Assembly: GCA_029851415.1 (NCBI GenBank)
Contig: CM056742.1
Location: 76,994,748-77,058,747, forward strand
From: Eretmocerus hayati
Lineage: Eukaryota; Arthropoda; Insecta; Hymenoptera; Aphelinidae
Direction of reading: 5' to 3'
DNA length: 64,000 nt
Shown here: piece after piece, positions 49,951-62,700 of the stretch
Position numbering within the stretch: the first letter of the stretch is position 1
Layout of the letters: each line of letters opens with the position of its first letter
Made by a program: the position numbers and the translations under genes
Notes under the pieces: model-generated
Database searches by the model: none
What the model saw: only the letters and a program-made list of their open reading frames with translations
What the model was told of the DNA's origin: nothing

Positions 49951-52649
49951 AATTGAGGGGGTGGGTGGAAAAAGGGCCTAATTACAAAACGGCCATTTTG
50001 AGAAAAACGATAAAAACTAACTATATCATGCCCGTGGCATGATTCGATGCGCATACCTGGCTTATTTCAAAGGTTTTGGCATCCCCAAAACAACCGCACA
50101 GGAATTGGAAAATAGCTGTCGATTTTGAGAGGTATACAGCCATTCGAAAAAATGTAATTAGGCCCTTTTTCCCAATACTGGGTCAATTTTTGGGATAGTT
50201 GGTCCACTAAAAGTTGGATAACGTTGCGAAATCGAGTTCAATGGCCTCCAAATTTCATCAGCATATCTATGGGTATGTCACACAAGATATACAATTGCAA
50301 TTCAACGTCTTAATGCATTTTCATCGATTCTGCACGTGGAAGATGGTTCCATTGAGTGTGTGAAACTGAGGTCACTCAATATTCACTTAGCAAGTATGAA
50401 GATACATTTTTTGAAGGCCAAAAAACATGATTTGATAGCCAGAATTGGTAGAAAAGAGATATGGAGGTCATAAGAATTTTTTTGAATTTTTTTCGTAAAA
50501 AATTAGGCCCTTTTTACCAATACTCCACCACTTAGGCCCTTTATCCCGATATCGATAGTGGAGTTAGGCCCTTTTGAACGAGTTTTTCCGGTGACTTAGG
50601 CCCTTCTTACCAATATTGTTGCACTTAGGCCCTTTTTACCAATAATGTTGCACTTAGGCCCATTTCACCAATACTGTTGCACTCAGGCCCTTTTTACCAG
50701 TACTTCTACGTTGAGGCTCTTTTTAACAATACCCTTGCACTTGGGCCCTTTTTTTGAACAAAATTTTCCTGTTGTTTGGGCTCTTTTAGAAAATCTTCGA
50801 GGTCTTGGTGACTTTGTGGGTACCTCTCTCTGCAGTGATAAGACCCTTTTACATAGTCACATTCGTGCTGAGATTCGATTCCTAAACAAAACTCTCTTCC
50901 GGAGTCTCATTGTTATAATCTCTTGAGGGGGATTCGGAGGTGTCTAGTTTCCCCAGTCAAACAACGATGAGATGAGAAATCCAATCTGTCGGAGTTATGA
51001 TTTTCCAGAAAATAGCTATGTATGGAGAAATCGTGCTCGTGAAATACACTCACGCTGACAAGGGGAGTCCGGAGGGTCCGAGTCACCAAATCTCACCAAA
51101 CTTTTTCCACAGGCTCGTACCACCTAGAACATAGAGAATCCAGAGTAACTCCATCAAATGGGCTTTCATTTCAGAGCTACAAGCAAAAGCGCTAGCATTG
51201 CCAGTATACCCATATATATATCACTTTTTGACATGGGCCTATATGGGCAATTCTTACGTTTTTGCTTGTAGCTCTGGACAGAAGGCCCATTTGAGGGAGT
51301 CACTCTGGATTCTCCATTTTCTAGGTGGTACGAGACTGTGAAAAAAGTTTAGTGAGGTATGATGACCCGGACCCTCCGAACTCCCGTTGCGAGTCCGATT
51401 TTCGGGCGCCACAGTGAATGGGGCCCAATCAATTTCTTACTTGATCTCGTTTCTTGAACCTACTTTAGCCTATCTTACTCCATTCGAGCCTACCAGATAA
51501 TCCTGAAGGTTGGGGACGAAACTGACCACGGATTCGGTTTCTACATCAGAAAATATACGAAAAACACATGTTCACGTCTTGGGAACGATCCGACTCAAAA
51601 TTCGCATTCTTGGCGTCCATTGGAGGAGCCGCGGGTTCACGGACTCGATACCTTGGAGTTTTTCATTTTTTGGACCAGCTAGATCTCGTGATCTGACGCG
51701 TCAAACCGACTTCCTCGAGTGACCATTCTGAAGTGAGTTACACCAGGCGGCTATCAATTGAAATTACTTTTAGAGACATCAGAAGACGCGCATGCACAAG
51801 AGATGCAAATACTGGATTGAAATTTGTTTCAAAGATCATTTTTGATCACTTTCCACCGCCAAGACAGATAGTTTTCGAAACCGTTTTCGCTGTAACATGA
51901 CCCGGCAAACACGATGAAGTAGTTAACTAACGTCTTGATTACAGGTAACATGGTTAGAAATCAATTCTTATGTTTTATCAATTTTCTTAGAGGCCTCAAT
52001 CACAGGTTGTCGATATAAGAATACTGCTCTCCTATTTGTCCGAGTTCCGAAGATATGTTGAATAAAAAATCAGGTCGTTTCATTGAAATCCATCGAAACA
52101 CGATTTTACTAATGGAACGCCGATTTTCAACTTTTTTGGAGGATTACTTAAAACACCGTACGACACAGAGATGACCTTGGGACGTTAGAAAGCTCTTTCC
52201 CCACTCAAAGCTTATGAAATAGTGAGGTCATGCTTTTCTCTTCAAAATGATTGGCGAACCATTCGAGTCCAATATGGTGCAGCATCGTAGTTAGGCGATT
52301 CGTTCTTACCCATCAAAACTGTACAACTAGCTGTCCAAGGAGTCTAGCCGGGTCTAACTGCCTTCAGATAATAGACAGAGGATCTAACTCTCATCATACA
52401 ATCGATAAAAGGGCGTAACTCCCATCATATAATCGACAAAAGGGCCTAAGTGCACTTAGGCCCTTTTATCGAATATGTAAAAGGGCCTAAGTGCACTTAG
52501 GCCCTTTTTCTGATCCATGGGGTTTTCGAAGTTTGTGGAAAAACAACTTTCATGGGGTGATAGATCATGGTTCAAGGGTTCAAAAAAGCGGTAGGCCGGA
52601 AAAAGGGCCTAAGTGCACTTAGGCCCTTTTTCCACCCACCCCCTCAATT
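49951..52649. mobile_element. TIR element, copy 3 (right arm)
   Basis: Same family as 2495-4332, 2,699 bp long because of a ~900-bp insertion at 50827-51731. It contains at least four copies of a perfect 28-bp palindrome whose half is AAAGGGCCTAAGTG (for example 52437-52464 and 52481-52508), placed mainly toward the right end, and the 29-bp minisatellite toward the left. No coding region. Superfamily unassigned. Confidence 0.85.
50827..51731. mobile_element. Insertion nested in TIR element, right arm
   Basis: Absent from the 2495-4332 copy, where flanking sequences are contiguous near 3400. It includes a ~330-bp hairpin-like inverted repeat (51061-51388): GGAGTCCGGAGGGTCCGAGT near its start pairs with ACCCGGACCCTCCGAACTCC near its end. 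Precise insertion boundaries and target duplications are not clear. Confidence 0.65.
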
Positions 52650-53402
52650 ATTGTGCAGTTGAACTTGGCCTTGATTCACGCTTGCGCTATTTTCTCAAAA
52701 TGTTGCAATGAGAAATTCGGGTACATTTGTATTTATGGGAGTTTTATGTAATATAAATCGAAAATCTAGATTTATTTCCTCCGATGAATTCTTGAAATAA
52801 AATTTGTCTCGAGACAAACTACATTGAAATTATCTTATACACAGGTTCAATCTATATGAGATACCACAGTCGTAAGCTGCGGCAAGCCACGCCAGTCTAT
52901 TCAAGTTGTTCATTCCTCCCCTCTACACGTAGTTATGTAGCAAATCCGCAGAATGATCCACAGCAGCCCTTTTTTCATCGTACATGTCTTTTGTTCCATC
53001 TCAATCTATGATGAAGTTATTCACATACATCGTATCTATTGATTGTTTTATCGTGATATTGATGGCGTTGTATCTTTACTAGATCAAGTGACGCTGACTT
53101 TTGAGAATAACCATTGAGTTTGAATAATTTCTTACGATACATAGAGTTGAAGTTACTATGGCATATCAGAAACAAGTATTCTGCATCCACTTCCATTATC
53201 CGAGCATGGTATGTGTAGGAGCTCATGGTTTTGTGCGAGACCTATTTTCCTGTACTCAAAATGTTAAGCTTGAGTGAAATGAGCTCGAAATGAGGGACGA
53301 AGCTTTCCTACCTCACAAAACTCGTGCGAGTACCAACGTGAATCTGCATAAAACTGCCTCAGTCATGAACGAGCCTCCAGCAATGTCGATGGGCACATAC
53401 TA
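52650..53402. other. No gene seen (right arm)
   Basis: AT-rich segment between two TIR elements. A 227-base open frame on the - strand (53017-53226 region) has no recognisable domain, and its left-arm equivalent is altered by the 28491/53224 substitution. Confidence 0.45.
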
Positions 53403-53695
53403 CAGTACCTTTCATAAATAATGAAACAAGTAGGGTATCACTAAAACAGTGATATATACAATATATTTATTGTACAAAAATTTTGAAATAAGCATCTTGA
53501 AGATTACAAAAACTATCGATTCGTGTGTTTATTATATTTCTTGCGTCCTTCTTGAGTGTCCGTAGTCGACGATGAAAATCTCAAAAATGTCTCCTTCGAT
53601 CAATCACATACAACTTTGGCGGGAGTGATCGGATCACAAAAATTCTCACGAGATCTTGTAGATCTTCCCAAAACCTACAATTTTCTTTCTCTTAA

Positions 53696-54562
53696 TTTCT
53701 CCGAGTGAGATTTTTCATTCGGATTCCGAGTAAAAGTCCATCTCACTCGGTAAAGAGACAGATATCAAAAAATCAAAAATTTTACTCGAAAGTTCGCGTG
53801 AAATTCCACTCGGGTGCAAGAGTGAGAGCTCAAATCAAATTTCAGGTTATTTTTTGCCTTTCGTTTGTTACTGATGGATCAGCGCATAGCTTCCAAAGAA
53901 GAAGATGGTAGGTTTCCTGCAATATTTTTCGAAAAACTGAGCGACGAAATGTCAATATCCTCTTCCACAAGTTTAAAAAATGTACACCCCAATATTATAT
54001 CATATCACGTATAGTCAAAAAATTAATCAACCCTATTATTCATCGCACTGTCATACTGGGAAAATGTGGTTTTTTTGAAATTTCTTCACTCGAAACAATA
54101 GTCAGTTTCCGAATTTTCATTTCCACATACGACACGTATAAAGTGACACGGTGCATCACTCCCATGAGAAGGTCCCAAGTCAACAGCAGCCGTAGCCCAG
54201 TGGAGAAGCAGCCTGATTCACAAGCAAGACGACCTCAGTTCGATTTCCCGCACTTCCCAAATTACAACAATTTCGGAGTTATTATGCTACTAGAGGCGGA
54301 GTAGACTTTTTCCTTTTTTTCCAACCTTTGGACGATTATAATAATGATTCATTAATTCTATAACCCGGCTATCCCGCCACGTATTGATTCAATGGAAATA
54401 TTCAGTTTCAGCAAAATAACATTTGGACTCACTCGGATTCCCGGAGTGAAAAATCTCACTCTTTTTCCTGAGTGAAACTCACTCGGTACCGAGTTGCCAC
54501 GATTTCACTCCGAACTCCGAGTCAGAACGCACTCTTTCCGAGTGAGATCCCACTCGGAAAAG
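53696..54562. mobile_element. Nested TTAA-flanked element, right arm
   Basis: Flanked by TTAA at 53692-53695 and 54563-54566, with termini TTTCTCCGAGTGAGAT and, in complement, CTTTTCCGAGTGGGAT. Removing it restores collinearity of the host foldback element's two arms, which proves insertion. TTAA duplication is characteristic of piggyBac-type elements. Internal GAGTGAG/CTCACTC motifs recur near both ends. A tRNA-like segment lies inside. No transposase. Confidence 0.8.
54186..54257 (+). ncRNA. Degenerate tRNA-like segment, right arm
   Basis: Good A-box TAGCCCAGTGG and weaker B-box AGTTCGATTTC at tRNA-like spacing, but the anticodon stem does not pair well. Probably a tRNA pseudogene or old SINE inside the TTAA element. 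Confidence 0.4.
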
Positions 54563-55367
54563 TTAAGAGAGCTTTTGAAGTTCTGTCTCCGACCTTTCCT
54601 GTCCAAGTAACGAGCTTGGGAAAAAGTTTTGTATTACATGGACTGCTTATGGAGATACCGTGGCTGGCGCCTGTTTCGTCTCGCCTTGCTCTATTCTAGC
54701 GCAAAAATTCATACAAAGAAATATCATGGCATATAACTTTGACGTAGAATGATCTCATCTTTCAGAATAGCATATCAGATTTTGTCTAGGATCGGAGGTA
54801 ACGCCAATTTCTCAAGTTTTATTGAAAAAATGTATTAATTCCATGTTTCGTCCCTATAGATCACAGTCAAGGCAAAATCTGATGAAATATTCTGAAAGAT
54901 GAGATTATTTTACGTCAAAATCATGTGCTATGATTTCTTTTTGCTAAATTTTTGCGCTAGCAAGGCGAGATGAAACAGACGCCAGCCACGGTATCTCTAT
55001 GAGCAGTCCATGTGATACGAAATTTTCTCTTCAAGATCGTTACTCGGACAGGAAAGGTCGCAGAGAGAACTTTGAAGAAACAAATTTGTAGGTTTTGAAA
55101 AGATTTACAAGACCCCGTAAGAACTTTTGTGATCGGATCACTCCTGCTAAAGTTGTAGGTGATTGATTGGAGGAGAAATTTTTTAGATTTTCATCGTTGA
55201 CTACGGACACTCAAAAAGGACGCAAGAAATATATCAAACACATGAATCTATAGATTATTTTGTCACCTTCAAGATGCTCAGTACAAAATCCCTGCACAAC
55301 AAAGTATATTGGAAATATCATTATTTTAGCGAGACCTTACTTGTCCCATTATTTATGGAAGGTACTG

Positions 55368-56739
55368 TACTTCATGGCTAATTTCGTTTGAGAAAATCGA
55401 TTTTTGTTGCATTCTCTTTCATATAAGCTAGTCGAATATCAGATATTTCAGATTCACTCTAGACGTTCGGCACCTTATAGATATCTTTTTATCAAGTATT
55501 TCTTTATTATGCGGCAGTCGAAGCTCGACAGATTTCGGTTTCTTTCTTACACGTCTTAATGAGAAGTTTGACATCGAATTATTATTCATCAAAATTTCTT
55601 TCTATGCTTTCAAACTTCTACTGAACATTGAAAATGCAGTAGCAATTCTTTGCTGTCTAGCAAATTTGTTGGAGATTGGTAGTTATGATGGAGGAATCTC
55701 GAAATGGAAGGATGTCTAATCCATTCCACGCGATTGAAACGTTTGAGAGTATGATTCAAATATATGGAACTGTGAAAACCTAGTTACATGACTTCAAATT
55801 CTATAGTGCTCAAACCCTTGTTTACTTATGTCAGAACCCCAAGCTAACAGGAAATTCAACTTTTTCTGTCAATCAGAGAGATATGGTTGTTGAGCATGCT
55901 ACCAAATTTCAATCCTGCAAAGTGAAGAACTATTTCGGATGGCCTCATTTTTTTACGGACCGAATTCTACGTAATTAACTAAATCCGCGTCAGGGAATTC
56001 GTGCGTGTCACTTGAAAACCACCAAAAATCCGTATCAACGAGGGAATACTCGAGGCAATATTAAGAATGTTCTTATTGCTGTTGAGAAATGGTTTGTAGA
56101 ATTCCACCTTCATCGAGTAGTAATGTGAATCTTTCCCGGAATAGAGCAACAGAACTTTGTTATTCTTGTGAAGGTATTGACCGCTGTTAGGAGAAACTTA
56201 TTTTCCTCTCAACTTGATTGGTATTGGTGAATCAGCATGCCTCCGCTGTGGGAACAAAGTACAGTTAGCGAAAGTCTCTAAATCTCGAGAGAAACCATGT
56301 AGAAATAGGTCTTTTCTCGCACTTTAAATGAATTGTTTCACAAAAGCGAACCGACATGTCATTCGGCAGAACGGATTTGATGATATCTCATCGGTTTCTC
56401 TGTCAAATATTATACAGAGATCGATGCTTCCGTCAATGCATTGGTACGGCTGTTAGTGTTCCTTTGCAACAAAGTACATATCATAATACAATCGTCCGTC
56501 ATTCTCCATGGAATATTCACGCGATTCCATTATTCATCAAGGATCTAAAATCGTGGAAATATTCTATTTTTGGGGTCTCATACCCTTGCCAGTGAAATAT
56601 TTAGCGATAACAACACTCTTTCTGAGCACCAAGGAAGGAGAACACGAGATCAAAGACGAACTCAACCTCAAAGCGTTTTCTCTTCTCAACTAGGATGTGA
56701 TTTGTTTATCTATCTGTCATCACCTCGGAGCGATGCTAA
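55368..56739. other. Upstream region of right MULE gene
   Basis: About 1.4 kb between the TA-flanked foldback element and the start ATG. It should hold the promoter and any 5' untranslated exon, but I see no diagnostic TATA or initiator arrangement and no MULE terminal inverted repeat. Confidence 0.45.
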
Positions 56740-59700
56740 ATGGCACAGGTCGGTGCAAAGAAGCATTACAACACACTCAGGACAATCTATAGGAGGCTTG
56801 ACGGGAGGACTCTCGTCAACAATGGAAAAAAAGGAAAAATTACGTAAGTTTTGTTGAGTCATCAAATCTGTCGCACAATACCTCGCGGTTTTTTTGTATA
56901 GCTCTCAAATCGTCATAGTTGAAGAGTGCCTAGTTCGAAATTTGACCGAATTCTGAATTTTGCTGTGCCTTAAGCTCATCTCACTCGTCCGGGAACTAAG
57001 CCGTGAACTATCTGCGGAACTGTGGTGAACCTGTTCAATCAATTCCGGAGAAACCGGCATTGAGATTTTTTCCATTATAGGTCGTTCAATTTTTTAGGTA
57101 TTTCATCTGTCAGAACAATAAAAAAAATGGATGCAGAGGCAGTGCGACTCTGTTGGATGGCCAGGACGAGCTGTGGCCCAACAAAGATTACAGCTCGTGG
57201 TGTGAACCTGACGGCAAAGACGAGCTTTACGAATTGAAAGAGTACATGCACCAAGCAAACCAGGAGAATTACTGGAAAATGGGTCCCCTGTTCGACGAAG
57301 CTGCCAAAAAGTGAGTCTGAATCTGCCTGAGTGACCTGACGACTGTCCACATGATACCCACATCTCTTTACACTGTCGCGCATGATAGCTCGATCTTTTC
57401 ACAAATCACATAGCATCAAACTCTTTCATGGATGCATTGTTTTGCTTGGATATTTGACAGAGTCTCAAATTCCTCGGCGTCCATAAGCGAGAGTCAGTTT
57501 CTATATAATACGGCTGATACCTTACGTTATTGGTTCCAGGTTTCCCGTTGGTGCTACTTTAACATCCGAACACCGTGAATATTCGACGTTTGTCAGAAGT
57601 CGCTTGCAAAATTTTCCTAAGTGCCCGAACGACATGGAGACACTTGCACAACAACTTAAAGCTGGGGAGTATGACAAGATTTTGAAATACAATGGAAAAT
57701 ATGAGGTCTCAGCAGACATCCTTGTCGATGGATCTAAAGTAAAAGGAAAGGATACACACATCGCTTTTTGTGAGAAGAATATGATCAAGAAACATTTTTC
57801 CGGGGCGAAAAAAATGATGGCTGATGCAACCTATTTTGTGCGCGTGAAACTCACGAACTCGTATCAACTGTTCACCATTTTGATTGTATACAAGAACGAG
57901 GTGAGTCTAATGGATCAATGTAGAAGTTGATGTGGTTATAAGACAGAGTATCTTGAGTTACCTCAGAACAATCCATAATCCAATCTCTCTTCATAGGTTG
58001 TCTGCATTTACTACTGCTGCATGTCATCGAAAACTACGGCGGCATATAAGTGTGCTTTCAAACATCTGAAGAGCATATGCCCATTTTCTGAGCTTGAGCT
58101 CTTCATCGGTGACTTTGAGCCAGCCCTCCGCAATGGATTTGCAATGACTTTCCCGAATGTAAGGATAGTAGGCTGCAATGAGCATTTTGACAGGGTAGGT
58201 GTAAGTTTCTATAGAAATATTCAAGGTTTTGTGCACACACTTTGGGACAGGAGTTATATCACCGTGAGAAGCAAAGTGGTAAAACCTGATTGGAATCGTT
58301 CGCTGAATCCAAGGCACCCATTAAATTCGATCGCATGAAAAAATTATGATACTAAGAATAATTCCCAATTCCTAAAAATATTGGAATTCAGAGACACTAG
58401 CATGGTACTTGCAACCATGAACTCAGCATGATACTATACTAAGCAAACGAGTCTACTTATTGTTTATCGCTTCACACCTGTTGTGCACGATTGTTCTCAA
58501 GAATGTGTTCCGGTATATTCATACTCGACCGTCCTCCCATTTCAGGCTATTCTGAGGAAATTCCTCCCGTACAGGAAGAAAGCCGATAACACCAGAGAGT
58601 TTGATGATGCAGTCAAGAATTTGCTGGCAATTGCTTACTTACCCCCTGAGTGGGCGGAGGATGAGTTCGACCGTCAGTTGGCCGAGATGGACGGAGATTT
58701 CAAAGAATTCTCCGCCCCTGTCACAGACTACTTCGAAGACTACTGGCTGAAGGTCGTTACTCCTCTAGGTTTCACCGTTTATGGTCTGCGCACGAGGACC
58801 AATAATGGTAGTGAGTGCAATAACAATGTCCTGAAGACTGATCTCGGTAAACAACCACCAGCTGCCATCTTCATGGGTGAGTTGAGTCATGTCAAATTGT
58901 TTCGGTACACTCCACTTGCCTTTCTTAGGACATTCAACTCGAATCGGTGGACACTCAGGCCCTACATCGTCATTCCTTTGACATAATCTCATCTCTTATA
59001 AGCAATTTCATCCAACATTTTGATATCTGGAGAACTGATTCAACTGTAGGGAGCAATAAATTACGTACTTCGCGTCTATGTGCTTCTAAAATTTTCTCTG
59101 CAATAAAAATTAACGATATCGTATTTTGGATTTTAATCATCATTCCAGTGAAGATAACTGAAAAGTTCATGGGCAATCGTCGCATCATAGAGCAAACAAG
59201 GAACCTGGTCAAAACCTGTGCGTGGCCAAGCTATCAAGCCTCAGTGAAGAATGATCAAATTTTCGAAGGTACAGCACAAAATCATTATCTTCGTTTATTT
59301 CTTCCTGATTGCATTGCCTCTTTGTATTTCAAATACTCTAAGAGCTTTGCGAAAAACTTGGGAGATGTACGAATTGATACGGGAACACCCCACAATAAAA
59401 TCAAATCTCATTATCAAATATGTAGACTGTCTACTCATCATAAGGCCTCATTCATATCTATATTGAACTAATGCTTTCACGAATAGTTGTACATTGACAA
59501 TGTATTTCGCTGCTCATCTGAATAATTTGTTCCCTAGCTTGGAGGATGTTCAAAGATCCTGAGGCTAACTATCCTGTCTCTGAATTTATTGAGGCGATAG
59601 CACGTCTGAAAAAAAGCCGGGGATTGAAAATCTCAACAGTTGCTGAAGATTTATTGGATTCTGTTGAAGAACGATTGACCGAGACACCGTCAAATCTCAT

Positions 59701-62700
59701 GCACCCAAGTGAGTTGGAACCAATACATCTAAAATGTGACTATTCCAAACACGGAGCCATTTTTTCCATCAATCTAAGCGTTGCACAGACCCCTCTCTTC
59801 GCTCGTGCCAAATCGTTCAAGATAATCACTTCCTAGCTATCATTTTGACTATTAGATTGATTATACGGATTTCAAGATTTAACATTCAACAACTCAATTC
59901 AAATGTATTTGTCAATCAACTGGTTTTTGGCAAGGTTTCATTCATCACTAGCTCTCTCAATCAGTATTTAGAAAAACTTCATAAAGTTAGCTTGCGACTC
60001 GACGTAAGCTGTCTGAAGATCTTTCGAGCTTGGAACGTCACTCTTTGGACTGAGCTCCCAACGCGTCTGCATAAGCTAACATATTTTGGCATCTGCTTCC
60101 AAAATCGGTGGATAAAAAAATCAAAGATTCTTCAGTTTGGCTATCAAATAGTGAGAGACTGCGTCAAATTCTCGAGTCGACACTTTAACAGTTCCACAAT
60201 GATGAAGCAAAAGATTGCACGAGATGAACACAAAGATGACAGGCCATTGGAGTTGTTATCTGTAAATTTGTTCCTCAACAACTCCGATACCCCCACAAGA
60301 TAAATACCAGGCATGCGTTTGCTATTGAACTATTCCTCTGCTATATGCATCAAAGCCATCATGCATCCACCGTTCTTCATTGGGACGTCAAAATTCATCA
60401 ATCCTATTGGAAATTTGATGATAAATTATGACTCGTGAACTTCGTTAGCTAAAGATCCCGAATTCAACAAGGATCTGTTGCTGACTCTGAGACAAATTCG
60501 AGAACGTGATCAGGTTAAGAGAGCACTGGCGAAACGTCAGAGACAACTTGCTGCAGCTGAAGCAGCAGCTGAAGCTGAGGCCGAAGCATCAGATGATGAC
60601 ACTCCACCCGAGCCTGTCCGTGAGTTGCCAATATATAGTGAGATATTGAAATCAATTCATGCTACGAGTTTTATCGTACTACTCATTTTTGTAATTTCCC
60701 CACCGCTGTCTCAATTGATTTCGAACACACATCAATGAGTGATTTTAAAAATATTTCTCTAACCATAGCTATTCCCTGAACGAATCTTTTAATAATACGG
60801 CGCAATGATTATTAATTGTAGAGATACAAAGGAGAGCGTATCGGAGAATCACGTACAGAGATGCTGAACAAGGTGAATATGAACAGTGCTAATTGTTATC
60901 CTACTCAAAAACAGAGAATTCTGCCTGTCGGAGAGGGATTTGCTTCGACTTTCCCATAGTGGCAAAAGATGTGTAGATTTATCGCATTTCACGAAGGATC
61001 TGAGTGCTTGAAAGTCAATTACGGGTATCCGAATATCTGGGCTCGACGATTATTTGAATTTGTATACATCACAATAACAACGTTGGAATAATATTCATTC
61101 TCAAAACACCTGGCTAGCCAATCACCTCATAGATTTTTTCTATAACGCAAATGCAAACTACGCCATTTGTTTGATAAAAATGACGGTTGCATCTAGTTTT
61201 TCACTTTTGTAACTGATTTTTATTAGAATTTCAAGACCAATATACATACTCACATTAGTTCACCCATAACATGGCTTCCCTTGAATAGTCAGAGAAGCAT
61301 TCATTTCCTCATCCTCGATCCAAAATGATTCCATAACTACAAGTTCAACTGACGAATCTCGCTCCGTCTGAGTGATAAGCATATGTCACCAGCTTATAAG
61401 ATGTAATCATATGAAATCGATCAAGCTTTTCATCCCCTTGTTATGAAACCAGGAAGCAGTCAGACTTCTAACAACCAACGTGAGAAAGCTCCTAAGATTG
61501 ACTCAGCATCGGATTCTGAAGGATCTACCGAGACATCAGATGAGGAAAGGAACAGCGATGACAGCGTCGGTGAGCTTATGAATATTCTTGAGAAATTTCG
61601 AAAACATGATCGAAGAACTTAGTTGGGAGTTTTATCTGAAAATAGACGAAGCCGTTCCTTTTTTCATACTAACTAGATGCAGAGTAGCATTCTGGGCTAT
61701 AGACTGTACGAGATCAGAAGAAGCCAGTCTTGACGAGAACCGATCCCGTTGATCCCATCGTTTTTTGTTTTCAATCGATTCAATTTTTGTTCAAATATAT
61801 TGTGAGGACCGTCAAAGAATTGGTCTTTTGCTTTAGAAGTGATTTTCAAAATGCATAGAATCATCGATGACCAAATGGTCGAGATCTAGGCGTGATTACT
61901 CATGAATGTCCCGAGTAAGGCCACTGATTGTTAGAAAGTGTAAAATTTGTAAACATTGACGCCAGATATATACTTTGTTACATCACATTTCACCGACTGA
62001 TTAGATCTCATGATTTTGGATGCTCATTTTAAATTGCTGAATTTCAGATTTCCAACTGTCTTTGCATAATTCTATCAATGATGGCTAGGTTATACGAGAA
62101 TTTGATGTAGTCTATTCGTAAGAGTACCCAACATACCCTCATGAGCCGATTTCAGAACTGGGCGCTGGTTGTCCTCCGCGAAATTTTTTCACGTTCGTTG
62201 TGTTGAAACTTGAAACAATGAATGATTTCGATCGGCCCCGAATGATCTGTGCGACTATTAGAGGCTATGAAGTGAGTTTTTGCATTTGACGAGTTTGCAC
62301 ACTTCAGAAATCGCAAACAAAATTGCGGATAGTAAAAACGGTGCCAAAATTTTTCGCTTCGAAGAATCTCATTTTACTTTGGTGGATTTGATTCCTTTCT
62401 TCTAGATATTCGATATCCATTTGATTGAGTTGTTAAACTTGGATTTTTACCGATCTCAGAAGCAAAATACGGAGATCACTCGCAAAACTGAAAGCCATAA
62501 AATTGGTGTACACCCAACCTACCACCCATATAGTTATCTCGAAAGAGCGTGCAGTATGACTTTTTTCATTACTCTGAACGTATTGATCACGTCGAAATAG
62601 GCCGGGATAGTATTTTGGATCGGCAAATGTGGTAGCACGGTGATAGGAACGGAAAAAATATTTCAATCTAATTTACCCACAATCGACATTGTTTCACTTG

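Larger units (their letters stand above)
53403..55367. mobile_element. Tc1/mariner-like foldback element, right arm
   Basis: TIR CAGTACCTTTCATAAATAAT at 53403 and its complement ending at 55367, both flanked by TA (53401-53402, 55368-55369). Termini and target site are typical of Tc1/mariner elements. The body is a long diverged inverted repeat centred near 54815: the block around CTGTCCAAGTAACGAGC (54600) pairs with GATCGTTACTCGGACAGG (55035). It contains a nested TTAA-flanked element (53696-54562). No transposase remains. Confidence 0.85.

Noticed and set aside
58947..59471. 174-codon open frame on + overlapping MULE exons 5-6 and the introns
   Set aside because: It runs through splice-supported intron and reads exon 6 in the wrong frame; no domain is recognisable.
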